Source of the DNA: an uncultured Acidobacteriaceae bacterium
Lineage (GTDB): Bacteria > Acidobacteriota > Terriglobia > Terriglobales > Acidobacteriaceae
DNA length: 62,468 nucleotides
Reading direction: 5' to 3'
Assembly: GCA_903828675.1 (NCBI GenBank)
Contig: CAIKND010000187.1
Location: forward strand, 1-62,468
The notes below the pieces were generated by a model. It was not told where the DNA came from. It did no database searches and saw only the letters and a list, made by a program, of their open reading frames with translations. The number at the start of each line of letters is the position of its first letter. The first letter of the stretch is position 1. A program made the position numbers and the translations under genes. Below are positions 17,032 through 24,921 of this stretch, one piece after another.

Positions 17032-18231
17032 CTAGTATGCCGCGATGCCGGTGAGATGTTGTCCGAGGATTAAGGTGTGGATGTCGTGGGTGCCCTCGTA
17101 GGTCTTTACGGATTCGAGGTTCATCATGTGGCGCATGATGGGGTAGTCGTCGGTGACGCCGTTGGCACCGAGGATGTCGCGGGCGAGGCGAGCACATTCC
17201 AGAGCCATCCACACGTTGTTGCGCTTGGCGAGAGAGATGTGCTGGTGGCCGACGGTACCAGCGTCTTTGAGGCGGCCGACGTGGAGCGAAAGTAGCTGGG
17301 CCTTGGAGATTTCGCTGGCCATCCATGCGAGTTTTTCCTGGATGAGCTGGTGGCTGGCGATGGGCTGGTCGCGAAACTGCTTGCGGATTTTGGCATATTG
17401 AAGGGCCGTATCGTAGCAGGACATGGCCGCGCCGATGGCTCCCCAACTGATGCCGTAACGGGCCTGGTTGAGGCACATGAGAGGGCTCTTGAGGCCTTTG
17501 GCTCCGGGAAACATGCTGGCCGCGGGGACATGGACATCCTGGAGGGTGAGCCCGCTGGTCGAGGAGGCGCGAAGGGACCATTTCCCGTGGATTTCGCTGA
17601 CCGAGAAGCCGGGGCGGTCGGTCTCGACGAGGAAGCCGCGGATGGACTCGTTTCCTGCTGGACCGTCTGCATTTTCACCTTCGAGTTTGGCCCAGATGAC
17701 GGCCACGTCTGAAATCGTGCCGGAGGTAATCCACATCTTTTCGCCGTTGAGGATGTACTCGTCGCCCAAATTGCGGGCGCGGGTAGTCATGCCGCCGGGG
17801 TTCGAGCCGAAGCCGGGTTCGGTAAGGCCGAAGCAGCCGAGCTTTTTGCCGGTAGCGAGAGCCGGAAGCCAGGTGTCCTTCTGCTCGTCGGATCCGAAGG
17901 TGTAAATGGGATACATGACGAGGGCTGACTGGACGCTGACGAAGCTGCGGAAGCCAGAGTCGCCGCGTTCGAGCTCCTGCATGACGAGGCCGTACTCGAC
18001 GTTGGACATGCCCGCGCAGCCGTAGCCCTCGAGGTTGGCTCCGAAGAAGCCGAGTTCGCCCATGATGGGGACGAGCTCGCGAGGGAAGCGGCCCTCGCGG
18101 AAGCACTCCTCAATGATGGGGATGAGATTGTCTTCGACAAAATCGCGAGCGGTGCGCCGGACGAGGAGTTCGTCTTCAGTGAAGGAGGAGTCGAGGTGGA
18201 GGAGGTCGAAGCCCTGGAACTTAAAAGCCAT
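17032..18231 (-). CDS. gcdH: Glutaryl-CoA dehydrogenase-type acyl-CoA dehydrogenase
   Basis: This 399-aa flavoenzyme has the family's FAD/substrate loop GLTEPGFGSNPGGM, WITSGTISDVAVIWAK, the SLRASSTSGLTLQDV region and the catalytic-Glu segment TYEGTHDIHTLILGQHLTGIAAY, which is characteristic of glutaryl-CoA dehydrogenase. GcdH converts glutaryl-CoA to crotonyl-CoA in lysine, tryptophan and aromatic degradation. It stands alone, 24 bp downstream of the TonB-C gene start and about 120 bp from the VapC stop. Electron-transfer flavoprotein genes are not nearby. Confidence 0.9.
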   Translation of the reverse strand: MAFKFQGFDLLHLDSSFTEDELLVRRTARDFVEDNLIPIIEECFREGRFPRELVPIMGELGFFGANLEGYGCAGMSNVEYGLVMQELERGDSGFRSFVSVQSALVMYPIYTFGSDEQKDTWLPALATGKKLGCFGLTEPGFGSNPGGMTTRARNLGDEYILNGEKMWITSGTISDVAVIWAKLEGENADGPAGNESIRGFLVETDRPGFSVSEIHGKWSLRASSTSGLTLQDVHVPAASMFPGAKGLKSPLMCLNQARYGISWGAIGAAMSCYDTALQYAKIRKQFRDQPIASHQLIQEKLAWMASEISKAQLLSLHVGRLKDAGTVGHQHISLAKRNNVWMALECARLARDILGANGVTDDYPIMRHMMNLESVKTYEGTHDIHTLILGQHLTGIAAY

Positions 18232-18349
18232 TGTGCACCTGCTTTACGGCTGGATACCGGGACAGACGAGGGTAGCAGATGGAGAAGAGACCTGAAAAGG
18301 CTGGAAATACGGGATTATTTTCGCGAGCTTTTCGAACGAGGTCAATCTT

Positions 18350-18727
18350 TTAGCTATGGAAGGGCAAATCCGGCATCGGGTAGTGCTTGTGATTTCGGGT
18401 CCAGAGAGTGGCCTTTTGCTGGATAGCGGTGGCGGCAATGAGAGCGTCACAGATTTTCAGATTGTGACTCTTGCCGAATTGGCGGAGGAAATTACCAGCC
18501 AAGCGAGCGATGTTGTACTCAATGGGAACACATGTCAGAGGGTTGAAGAAGCGCGAGATGACTTCGTGCTCGTTGGGGCGCGCACCTGCCCAGATTTCCG
18601 CAGCGTTGACGGGAGAGAAAAGGAGGAGTGTTCCACTGTTTGCCAGAGCTTCCCATTGGGAAAGTATGACTTGATCTCGGGAGCGCAGGATCTCGATTAC
18701 GACGTCGGAATCGAGGAGGATACTCAT
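18350..18727 (-). CDS. vapC: VapC-type PIN-domain toxin
   Basis: This 125-residue PIN-domain protein has the acidic residues expected for a Mg-dependent RNase: D6/D8 in ILLDSDVVIE, E in NAAEIWAG and D in KICDALIAATA. The order and spacing match VapC toxins. It overlaps the preceding ribbon-helix-helix gene by 4 bp (ATGA), as usual for vapBC. RNA target unknown. Confidence 0.88.
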   Translation of the reverse strand: MSILLDSDVVIEILRSRDQVILSQWEALANSGTLLLFSPVNAAEIWAGARPNEHEVISRFFNPLTCVPIEYNIARLAGNFLRQFGKSHNLKICDALIAATAIQQKATLWTRNHKHYPMPDLPFHS

Positions 18728-18981
18728 TCGATTCCCAACCGTTCCAGTCGATCATCGTCACGGAGGCTGCGGATGTACGCTTCCGTATCCTCGATGTCGT
18801 CGCGCTCCTTCCAAAGTCCAACAATGCCCATCATCGCGGCGCGGCGCTCATCAAGGTTGCCCAAGTATCGATCACGGGCGGCTATGCGGACAAGTTCAGA
18901 TATGGAAGTGCCGCCGAGAATGGCCTTGGCGTGAAGGGCTGCCCAGAGATCGTCATCGAGATAGAGCTGAGTACGCTTCAT
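18724..18981 (-). CDS. vapB: VapB-type ribbon-helix-helix antitoxin
   Basis: The protein starts MKRTQLYLDDDLWAALHAKA, a ribbon-helix-helix DNA-binding N-terminus, followed by GTSISELVRIAARDRYLG. The C-terminal half is charged and probably binds and neutralises VapC. An upstream in-frame ATG at 18993 would add MLYI; the 18981 start matches the family better. A palindrome overlaps the start codon and is the likely autoregulatory operator. Confidence 0.85.
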   Translation of the reverse strand: MKRTQLYLDDDLWAALHAKAILGGTSISELVRIAARDRYLGNLDERRAAMMGIVGLWKERDDIEDTEAYIRSLRDDDRLERLGIE

Positions 18982-19000
18982 GATGTACAGCATACATCAT
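18980..19000. promoter_or_regulatory. Probable VapBC operator palindrome
   Basis: Perfect 8-bp inverted repeat: ATGATGTA (18980-18987), 5-bp spacer CAGCA, TACATCAT (18993-19000). It overlaps the vapB start codon, the usual place for autorepression by a VapBC complex. Confidence 0.6.
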
Positions 19001-19020
19001 GGATCTGAAATTGGAAACTG

Positions 19021-19860
19021 CTACTCCAAAAACTCGCGGACAAAGGGGTTTTCGGAATGGAGGAGGTCGTGGAGGGAGCCGTCGAAGATGAGGCGGCCTT
19101 CTTCAAGCATGAGGAAGGAGGTGTTGGGGTTGGTTTGGCCTTTTGGGAGGGGTACCATGCAGCCCTGGTCGGTGTCGAAGCGGTGTGTGCAGAGGGTGAA
19201 GGCGTCCTGGAGGCGGTGGGTGACGAGCAGGGATGGGGTTTGGTGGACGTCTCGCTCCTTGACGATGAGTTCGATGATGGTGGTGCAGGTGACCGGGTCG
19301 AGACCGCCGGTAGGTGAGTCGTAGAGGAGCAGTTCGGGGTGGCGGATGAAGGCGCGGGCGATGGCGACGCGACGCCTCATGCCGCCGGAGAGGCTGGAGG
19401 GAAAGAGCGAGACGGTTTCCTCAAGGCCGACAAAGCTGAGCGCCTCGTGGACGCGGCTGTCGATTTCTTCATCGGGAACGCGTTCCTGGATGAGCTGGTA
19501 GGCGACATTATCGCGGACGGTGAGGGAGTCGAAGAGTGCGCCTTCCTGAAAGACCATGCCGGTACGGGTGCGGAGGGGAAAGAGCTTCTCCTCTGGCATG
19601 CAGGAGATTTCCTGGCCGAAGAGATGGATGGCGCCATGGTCGGGGCGGAGGAGGCCGTTGATGAGTTTGAGGAGGACGCTTTTTCCGACGCCGGCGGGGC
19701 CGAGCAGGATGCGGGTTTCGGCGGGGGCGACGGAGAAGGAGACGTCGTCAAGGACGGGCGGGCCGTCAAAGGCGATAGAGACGTGGCGCAGGTCGACGAC
19801 CGGAGGCGCGGCGGATTCCGGATCAGGGGGTTCGGGCGTGGATGCGGTGGAGTTGTCCAT
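19021..19860 (-). CDS. mlaF: ABC ATPase of an Mla-type lipid transporter
   Basis: The 279-aa ATPase has Walker A LGPAGVGKS, the Q-loop in TGMVFQEGALFDSLTVRDNVAY, the signature LSGGMRRRVAIARA and Walker B LLLYDSPTGGLDPVT. The GALFDSLTV and GGMRRRV wording is characteristic of MlaF/Mkl. Walker A has Ala where most have Ser, and Walker B has DSPT instead of DEPT, so the catalytic Glu is replaced by Ser; that is odd and would lower hydrolysis if real. It overlaps the MlaE gene by a base. MlaF with MlaE moves phospholipids across the inner membrane. Confidence 0.88.
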   Translation of the reverse strand: MDNSTASTPEPPDPESAAPPVVDLRHVSIAFDGPPVLDDVSFSVAPAETRILLGPAGVGKSVLLKLINGLLRPDHGAIHLFGQEISCMPEEKLFPLRTRTGMVFQEGALFDSLTVRDNVAYQLIQERVPDEEIDSRVHEALSFVGLEETVSLFPSSLSGGMRRRVAIARAFIRHPELLLYDSPTGGLDPVTCTTIIELIVKERDVHQTPSLLVTHRLQDAFTLCTHRFDTDQGCMVPLPKGQTNPNTSFLMLEEGRLIFDGSLHDLLHSENPFVREFLE

Positions 19861-20636
19861 CAGCTAAACATGGCCAGCAGGAGCTGGGTGATGAGGAAAT
19901 CGACAAAGATGATGAGCACCGAGGCGGTGACGACGGCCTGAATGGTGGAGCGGCCTACGCCCTGGGTTCCGCCGGTGGTTCTGAGGCCGTAAAAGCAGCC
20001 GATGGAGCCGAGGATGTACCCAAAGAAGAGCGGCTTGACGAGGCCCTGGATGATGTCGGGATAGCGGAGGTGCTCCCAGGCCATGGAGAAGTACTGGGTT
20101 CCGTTCTGGTGGTTCATGAAGACGGTGACGGCACCGCCGCCGAGGATGCCGGAGGCGTCGGCAACGATGGTGAGGAAGAAGAGCATGGCGATGCTGGCGA
20201 AGATGCGTGGCGTGACCAGCTTGCGGCTGGGGTCAACGCCGAGGGCGCGCATGGCGTCAATTTGCTCGGTGACAACCATGGAGCCGAGTTCACTGGCCAT
20301 GGAGGAGGCGTTGCGGCCGGAGACCATGACGCCTGTGAGCACGGGCCCGAGTTCGCGAATCATGGTGAGCGAGACGAATTGTCCGGTAACGGCGGTGGCC
20401 CCGAAGGCGGAGAGAGTAGAAGCCGACTGCAGGGCGAGCACGCCTCCGGTGGAGATGCCGGAGAGCATCACGATGGACAGGGAGCCGACCCCGATAATGT
20501 CGCACTGGATGAGGAATTCCGGCCAGTAGATGGGCGGTCGGTAGAGATTCTGGAAGGCGCGCAGGGCGAACAGGGAGTATTCCTGCACGGTGAGCACGAT
20601 TTCCTTTGCGGTGCGCTCGATCCTGTCTATCGCCAT
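19860..20636 (-). CDS. mlaE: MlaE-family lipid transport permease
   Basis: This 258-aa membrane protein has the MlaE/DUF140 signature MIRELGPVLTGVMVSGRNASSMASELGSMVVTEQIDAMRALGVDP and five to six transmembrane helices. The N-terminal amphipathic segment QEYSLFALRAFQNLYRPP is also typical. It is the first gene of the pair mlaE-mlaF. No MCE-domain (MlaD) gene is adjacent, so the periplasmic part of the transporter must be encoded elsewhere. Confidence 0.92.
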   Translation of the reverse strand: MAIDRIERTAKEIVLTVQEYSLFALRAFQNLYRPPIYWPEFLIQCDIIGVGSLSIVMLSGISTGGVLALQSASTLSAFGATAVTGQFVSLTMIRELGPVLTGVMVSGRNASSMASELGSMVVTEQIDAMRALGVDPSRKLVTPRIFASIAMLFFLTIVADASGILGGGAVTVFMNHQNGTQYFSMAWEHLRYPDIIQGLVKPLFFGYILGSIGCFYGLRTTGGTQGVGRSTIQAVVTASVLIIFVDFLITQLLLAMFS

Positions 20637-20772
20637 AGTGTGTTCCGGGTTGCGGAATAAGGAGATGTGCCGCTGTCTTGGACAGGATACCTCAAGGAAG
20701 CAGCGAACAGTGGGCAGTAGACAGCGAAGAGTGGACGGATGGAGGCTGGAAGCCCTCAGTTTGGCTGATTTA

Positions 20773-20822
20773 TGGGTGGAGGGGGGGAGGGAGGGTGGGT
20801 GGAGGGAGGGGGTTGGGGGTGG
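20773..20822 (+). repeat. G-tract with G-quadruplex potential
   Basis: At least six runs of three or more G within 50 bp, separated by loops of 1-4 bases (GGGTGGAGGGGGGGAGGG and onward). This meets simple G-quadruplex criteria on the plus strand, upstream of mlaE (which reads the opposite way). Confidence 0.5.
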
Positions 20823-21285
20823 TTGCGAGGGCTCGGTTTGGGCATATTTTGCATGGGAACTTTTCGCCTATTCCTATTGTGCGCCGATGGCGGGTAATTA
20901 TCTGCAGTGAAAATAGCGGCTAAGTTATTGAAATTAAACAATGTAAAATTATGCCTCATTTTCATCCTTTCTGGGTGCGGATGCGCCCCATGCTGGACTG
21001 CAAACTATTTGGGCTCAGGCCGGCGGGACGGCTTTGCGCGTGAGGTTGGGGAGATGAGATGGCAACCGTTGGAACGCTTCGATTCGCCTCGGTGACTGGG
21101 GATGACGGTGCAGTTATGCCGGCGGGACAGCAGCCGGGTTTTGGGAGCACGGCGCGGATCCCGTTCACTGCCATGCGTCTACTTCCCAGGTCTCAAAAGG
21201 CGGGGGCATCCGCCATGTTGGATTTGACAGCGCTTCGGTGGCAGCTTATCTGCTTGTGGGGGCATTGGCGGTGAGCAGAAGAACA

Positions 21286-21318
21286 ACCGCGGATCCTTCG
21301 CTGCGGTTCAGGATGACA
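21286..21318. repeat. Interspersed element ACCGCGGATCCTTCG...CAGGATGACA, copy A
   Basis: Shares ACCGCGGATCCTTCG at its left end and TCAGGATGACA at its right end with a second copy at 26630-26670. The middle is shorter here (33 bp against 41). Confidence 0.6.
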
Positions 21319-21500
21319 GGCTCTTTTGTGGCGTGGGCGAGTAAACGGCTAATCGGAGATTATGCACTCCAAGGTCTCAAAGGCGAGACATTGAGGGGCA
21401 CCCGGCTTTTTGTGGAGGGGATGGAGAGGACTATAAAGGGTGGTGATGGTTTGACCTATCCTGGGTTGGGCGAGGGGCAGGTTGAGGCGTTCGAGGAGAG

Positions 21501-23771
21501 ATGAATATGCAAGAGGGCGGCGGGGCGAGCAGGCGGAATTTTCTGAAGATGGGTGGAGCGGTAGCGCTGGCTTCCACGCTGGAGCCTGTCAAGACGGCTG
21601 CGGAGGGGTCGGAATCGGGGCCGGAAAAGGCTGGGCAGGCAGGGACCAAACCACTGCAGGACGCTGGCAACGGCCGGCTGGTGGACCTGGTGAATCCGCT
21701 GCAAGGGACGGATTCGACTTCGCTGTTCTCGCGAGGGAATACGCTGCCGATAGTTGCCGTGCCATTTGCGATGGCGCATTGGGCGCTGCAGTCGAGCAAC
21801 GCTAACGCCTGGTTTTTCCAGCCGCATGACGAACGCCTGCAGGGAATCCGCTGCACGCATCAACTGAGCCCGTGGCTTGGCGATTACGGTCATGCGACTT
21901 TTTTGCCGTTCAATGGAGATCCTGGGGTGGAGGCGGGGGAGCGGGCATCGAGTTATCGCAAGGGCGAGCTGAAGATAGCGCCTCATGCGGTGAAGGTGCG
22001 GCTGATGCGCTACCGCTGCGTGATGGAGTTGGCGCCGACTGAGCGGTGCGCGGCGATGCGGTTCACGTTTGAGGAATCGGGCTCGGCGGGGGTCATGATC
22101 GATCTGCCGGGCGAAGACGCGGAGGCCAATTGGAACGCGAACGACGGGACCATCAACGCGCTGACGCGGGCGAACCAGGGCGGCGTTCCGCCGGGATTCG
22201 CGAGCTACTACGCGGTGAGATGCGATGCGCCGGTAACGCGGTTCGAGGTGAAGGAACTGCATGGGCGGCGGGTGGCGGTGGCGCGCTTTGCGGCGGAGGG
22301 CGGCAAGCCGGTGACGCTGCGGGTGGGGACTTCGTTCATCTCCCAGGAGCAGGCGGCGCGCAACCTGAAGGACGAAGTGGGCGAGAAGCCGTTCGAGCAG
22401 GTGAGGACGGAAGCAGCGGCGGTGTGGGAAGAGGCGCTGGGCAGAGTGCGGGTGCGGGGCGGGAGCGAGACGGAGCGGAAGATTTTCTATTCCAGCTTGT
22501 ATCGCGGGCTGCTGTTTCCGCGGGTTTGGCATGAGAGGGACGCGCAGGGGAAGACCGTGCATTTGAGCGCGTTCAGCGGCAAGGTGGAGCCGGGGCCGAT
22601 GTATGCGGACCATGGATATTGGGATCTGTATCGGGCGTGGTATCCGATGATGGCGCTGATATATCCGGAGCGGCTGGGGCAGATTCTCGAGGCTTGGGTG
22701 AATGCGTATAAAGAGGGCGGGTGGCTGCCGCAGTTTCCTTGTCCGGGATATCGCAACTGCATGACGGGGAGCCCGCTGGACTTTGTGTTTGGCGATGCGG
22801 TGGCGAAGGGTGTGAAGGGGTTCGACGTGAAGTCGGCATACGCCGGGCTGAAGAAACACGCGACGCAACCGGTGGGGCCTGGGCTGGGATATGGGCGGCC
22901 GGCGGTTGCGGAATACGAAAAGCTGGGGTACATTCCCTGCGACAAGGTTGTTGGTGGATTGGCGGAGACGCTGGACTCCGCGTATGGGGACTATTGCATT
23001 GCGCAGGTGGCGCGGGCGGCGGGAATGGAAGAGGATGCCGCGATGTTTGAAAAACGGTCGCAGAACTGGAGAAAGAGCTTTGACGGGAAGACGCGCTTTT
23101 TGCGGGGCCGGGATTCAAGCGGTGCGTGGCTGGAACCGTTCGATCCGTATTTGTGGGGTGGCGCATACGTGGAAGGGGCTGCGTGGCAGTACCGATTCTC
23201 AGTGCAGTTTGATCCGGAGGGACTGATGGAAGCGATGGGAGGGCGGGAGGCCTTTCTGAAAACGCTGGAAGAGATGCTGAGCCAGCCGCCGAAGTTCAAC
23301 GTGGGCATGTATGGGCGGGAGATTCACGAGATGTCAGAGATGGCGGCCGTGGATTTTGGGCAGTACGCACATTCGAACCAGCCGGTTCATCATGTGCTTT
23401 TCATGTTCACGATGGCGGGGCGGCGTGACCGGACGCAGTACTGGGTGCATCGCGTAATGAAGGAACTCTACACCGTGGAGAACTTCTGCGGCGATGAGGA
23501 TACGGGCTCGATGGGCGCGTGGTACGTGCTGAGCGCGCTGGGGATCTTTTCGATGTGCCCAGGGAAGCCGGAGTGGGTGCTGGGCGCGCCGCTGTTTGAG
23601 CACGCGGAGATACGGCGCGAGGATGGGCAGAGGATTCGGATTGAGGCGAGGGGCGGAAAGGCCGGGGCGCTCTTCGACCGGGTGACGCTGAATGGCGTGG
23701 ATGTGAAGGGGCCATCGGTGCAGCACTCGGAACTGGTGGCCGGGGGGGAGTTGGTTTTTACTGCGATGTAA
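21501..23771 (+). CDS. GH92 alpha-mannosidase (exported by Tat)
   Basis: GH92 enzymes are Ca-dependent exo-alpha-mannosidases acting on N-glycan or yeast mannan. The N-terminus carries a twin-Arg signal (SRRNFLKMGGAVALAST). The body begins with DLVNPLQGTDS, an early GH92 landmark, then FFQPHDERLQGIRCTHQLSPWLGDYG. The C-terminal part holds the family hallmark GDEDTGSMGAWYVLSALGIF, with QPVHHVLFMF before it. The length of 756 aa is normal. GGAG at 21495-21498 suits the second in-frame ATG (21507) better than the ATG at 21501. It is transcribed alone; GH29 lies about 1.1 kb downstream, suggesting glycoprotein-type substrates. Confidence 0.93.
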   Translation: MNMQEGGGASRRNFLKMGGAVALASTLEPVKTAAEGSESGPEKAGQAGTKPLQDAGNGRLVDLVNPLQGTDSTSLFSRGNTLPIVAVPFAMAHWALQSSNANAWFFQPHDERLQGIRCTHQLSPWLGDYGHATFLPFNGDPGVEAGERASSYRKGELKIAPHAVKVRLMRYRCVMELAPTERCAAMRFTFEESGSAGVMIDLPGEDAEANWNANDGTINALTRANQGGVPPGFASYYAVRCDAPVTRFEVKELHGRRVAVARFAAEGGKPVTLRVGTSFISQEQAARNLKDEVGEKPFEQVRTEAAAVWEEALGRVRVRGGSETERKIFYSSLYRGLLFPRVWHERDAQGKTVHLSAFSGKVEPGPMYADHGYWDLYRAWYPMMALIYPERLGQILEAWVNAYKEGGWLPQFPCPGYRNCMTGSPLDFVFGDAVAKGVKGFDVKSAYAGLKKHATQPVGPGLGYGRPAVAEYEKLGYIPCDKVVGGLAETLDSAYGDYCIAQVARAAGMEEDAAMFEKRSQNWRKSFDGKTRFLRGRDSSGAWLEPFDPYLWGGAYVEGAAWQYRFSVQFDPEGLMEAMGGREAFLKTLEEMLSQPPKFNVGMYGREIHEMSEMAAVDFGQYAHSNQPVHHVLFMFTMAGRRDRTQYWVHRVMKELYTVENFCGDEDTGSMGAWYVLSALGIFSMCPGKPEWVLGAPLFEHAEIRREDGQRIRIEARGGKAGALFDRVTLNGVDVKGPSVQHSELVAGGELVFTAM

Positions 23772-24019
23772 GGGCCGTGGAGCAGTAAGACGGTGTGGAT
23801 TCAGGTTTGTTCTTTCGGGCGCCCTGGGGGTGGCATTGCCCAGGGAAATTGAAGTTGGTGTTGAAAATAAATGGGCCAATTGTATGATGTTCTGGCCGCC
23901 GGTTTGCGGCGTAATTCCTCACTCATCGCCAGAAAGCGGAAGGGTTTCCGGTTTCCGGCCACAATTCTTTAGGAGGTCTTGCATAGGTCTTCTGAGTCCC
24001 CCCGGAGGGAATGGAAAGC

Positions 24020-24775
24020 ATGCACATGACTTGTTTGAATCGTTCTTCCTCAGCGATAACGGCGGCATTGGCTCTGCTGCTGATCAGCGGCGTTACCGGA
24101 TGCAAAAGCGCACCTTCGGCTCCCGGTGATTCCGCGCAGAACCCTGCGACCCAGGCAGGGGGTGCGCCCAACGCGACACCGAATGGAGCGGCGAGTCCGG
24201 CCGGGAATGGCTCCACCGGATCAGGAAGTGCGGCCAGTACGCAGACACCGCCCAAACCCATCAAAGTGAAACTAACCGTTGAACCAGGCACGGACGTCCG
24301 CGTTCGCATCACGGAGACGATCAACTCGAAGACTGCGAATGTGGGTGATCCTTTCTCTGGCGTACTGACCACGGCTCTTGCGACAAGGTCCGGGGAGACG
24401 GTGTTTGCAAAGGGAACATCGGCTTCAGGGAAAGTGGTGGCGGCCAAAGGGCAGGGCCGCTTTGCAGGAGCGGGAGTGCTGGCCATTGAGTTGAATGAGG
24501 TTGGCGGGCATCCCGTAACCGCGACCGAATATGTGGTGAGCAAGAAGGGCAAGGGCAAGCGCTCGGCGGCGCTGATTGGCGGCGGGGCAGGAGGGGGCGC
24601 ACTTATCGGTGCGTTGGCTGGAGGAGGAAAAGGTGCGCTCATTGGCAGCCTGATTGGCGGCGGCGCGGGGACGGCAGGAGCCGGATTGACCGGGAATAAA
24701 CCGTTTGTGATTCCTTCAGAGTCGATGGTCGACTTCGAACTTTCGCAACCGCTTTCGATTACGGTCGAGAGGTAA
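24020..24775 (+). CDS. Glycine-zipper lipoprotein
   Basis: Signal peptide ends in a lipobox (LLISGVTGC), so the mature N-terminal Cys is probably lipidated. A low-complexity Pro/Ala/Gly/Thr linker follows. A soluble domain of about 90 residues (KVKLTVEPGTDVRVRITE to EYVVSKKGKGK) comes next, then a glycine-zipper segment GGGAGGGALIGALAGGGKG and a second GSLIGGGAGTAGAG, which may insert in a membrane. The ATG at 24020 is spaced best from GGAGGGA; an ATG at 24011 is in frame. Function unknown. It lies between the GH92 and GH29 genes on the same strand, with gaps of about 250 and 150 bp. Confidence 0.78.
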   Translation: MHMTCLNRSSSAITAALALLLISGVTGCKSAPSAPGDSAQNPATQAGGAPNATPNGAASPAGNGSTGSGSAASTQTPPKPIKVKLTVEPGTDVRVRITETINSKTANVGDPFSGVLTTALATRSGETVFAKGTSASGKVVAAKGQGRFAGAGVLAIELNEVGGHPVTATEYVVSKKGKGKRSAALIGGGAGGGALIGALAGGGKGALIGSLIGGGAGTAGAGLTGNKPFVIPSESMVDFELSQPLSITVER

Positions 24776-24921
24776 TTTTTGATTTTTGAATAGCAGGTTC
24801 GCAACCGGCAGGCGGCGCAGGGCCGTGACCGCATGCCGGTTGCGGATGCCAAAGGCGGGTGTTGTGAGTTATGCTTGCCGGGCGCTGGATGGAGGAAAAT
24901 TCGGCGCCCACCGGAGTGCTT

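Larger units (their letters stand above)
20637..21500. other. 864-bp intergenic region: G-tract, AT-rich segment, repeat remnants
   Basis: No convincing gene. From left to right it holds a G-rich tract (20773-20822), a short AT-rich segment (about 20905-20965) that could hold the mlaEF promoter or another, and repeat-derived sequence including the GGATCC...CAGGATGACA element at 21286-21318 and a degenerate palindrome (about 21370-21415, AAGGTCTCAAAGGCGAGAC). The last 80 bp probably hold the promoter of the GH92 gene. Confidence 0.5.

Noticed and set aside
17009..17581. Upstream extension of the TonB-C gene frame into the acyl-CoA dehydrogenase gene
   Set aside because: The extra part is Pro/Arg/His-rich antisense-like sequence; a signal peptide begins at 17008.
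21456..22868. 470-codon minus-strand frame opposite the GH92 gene
   Set aside because: Arg/His/Pro-rich antisense translation; GH92 is certain.
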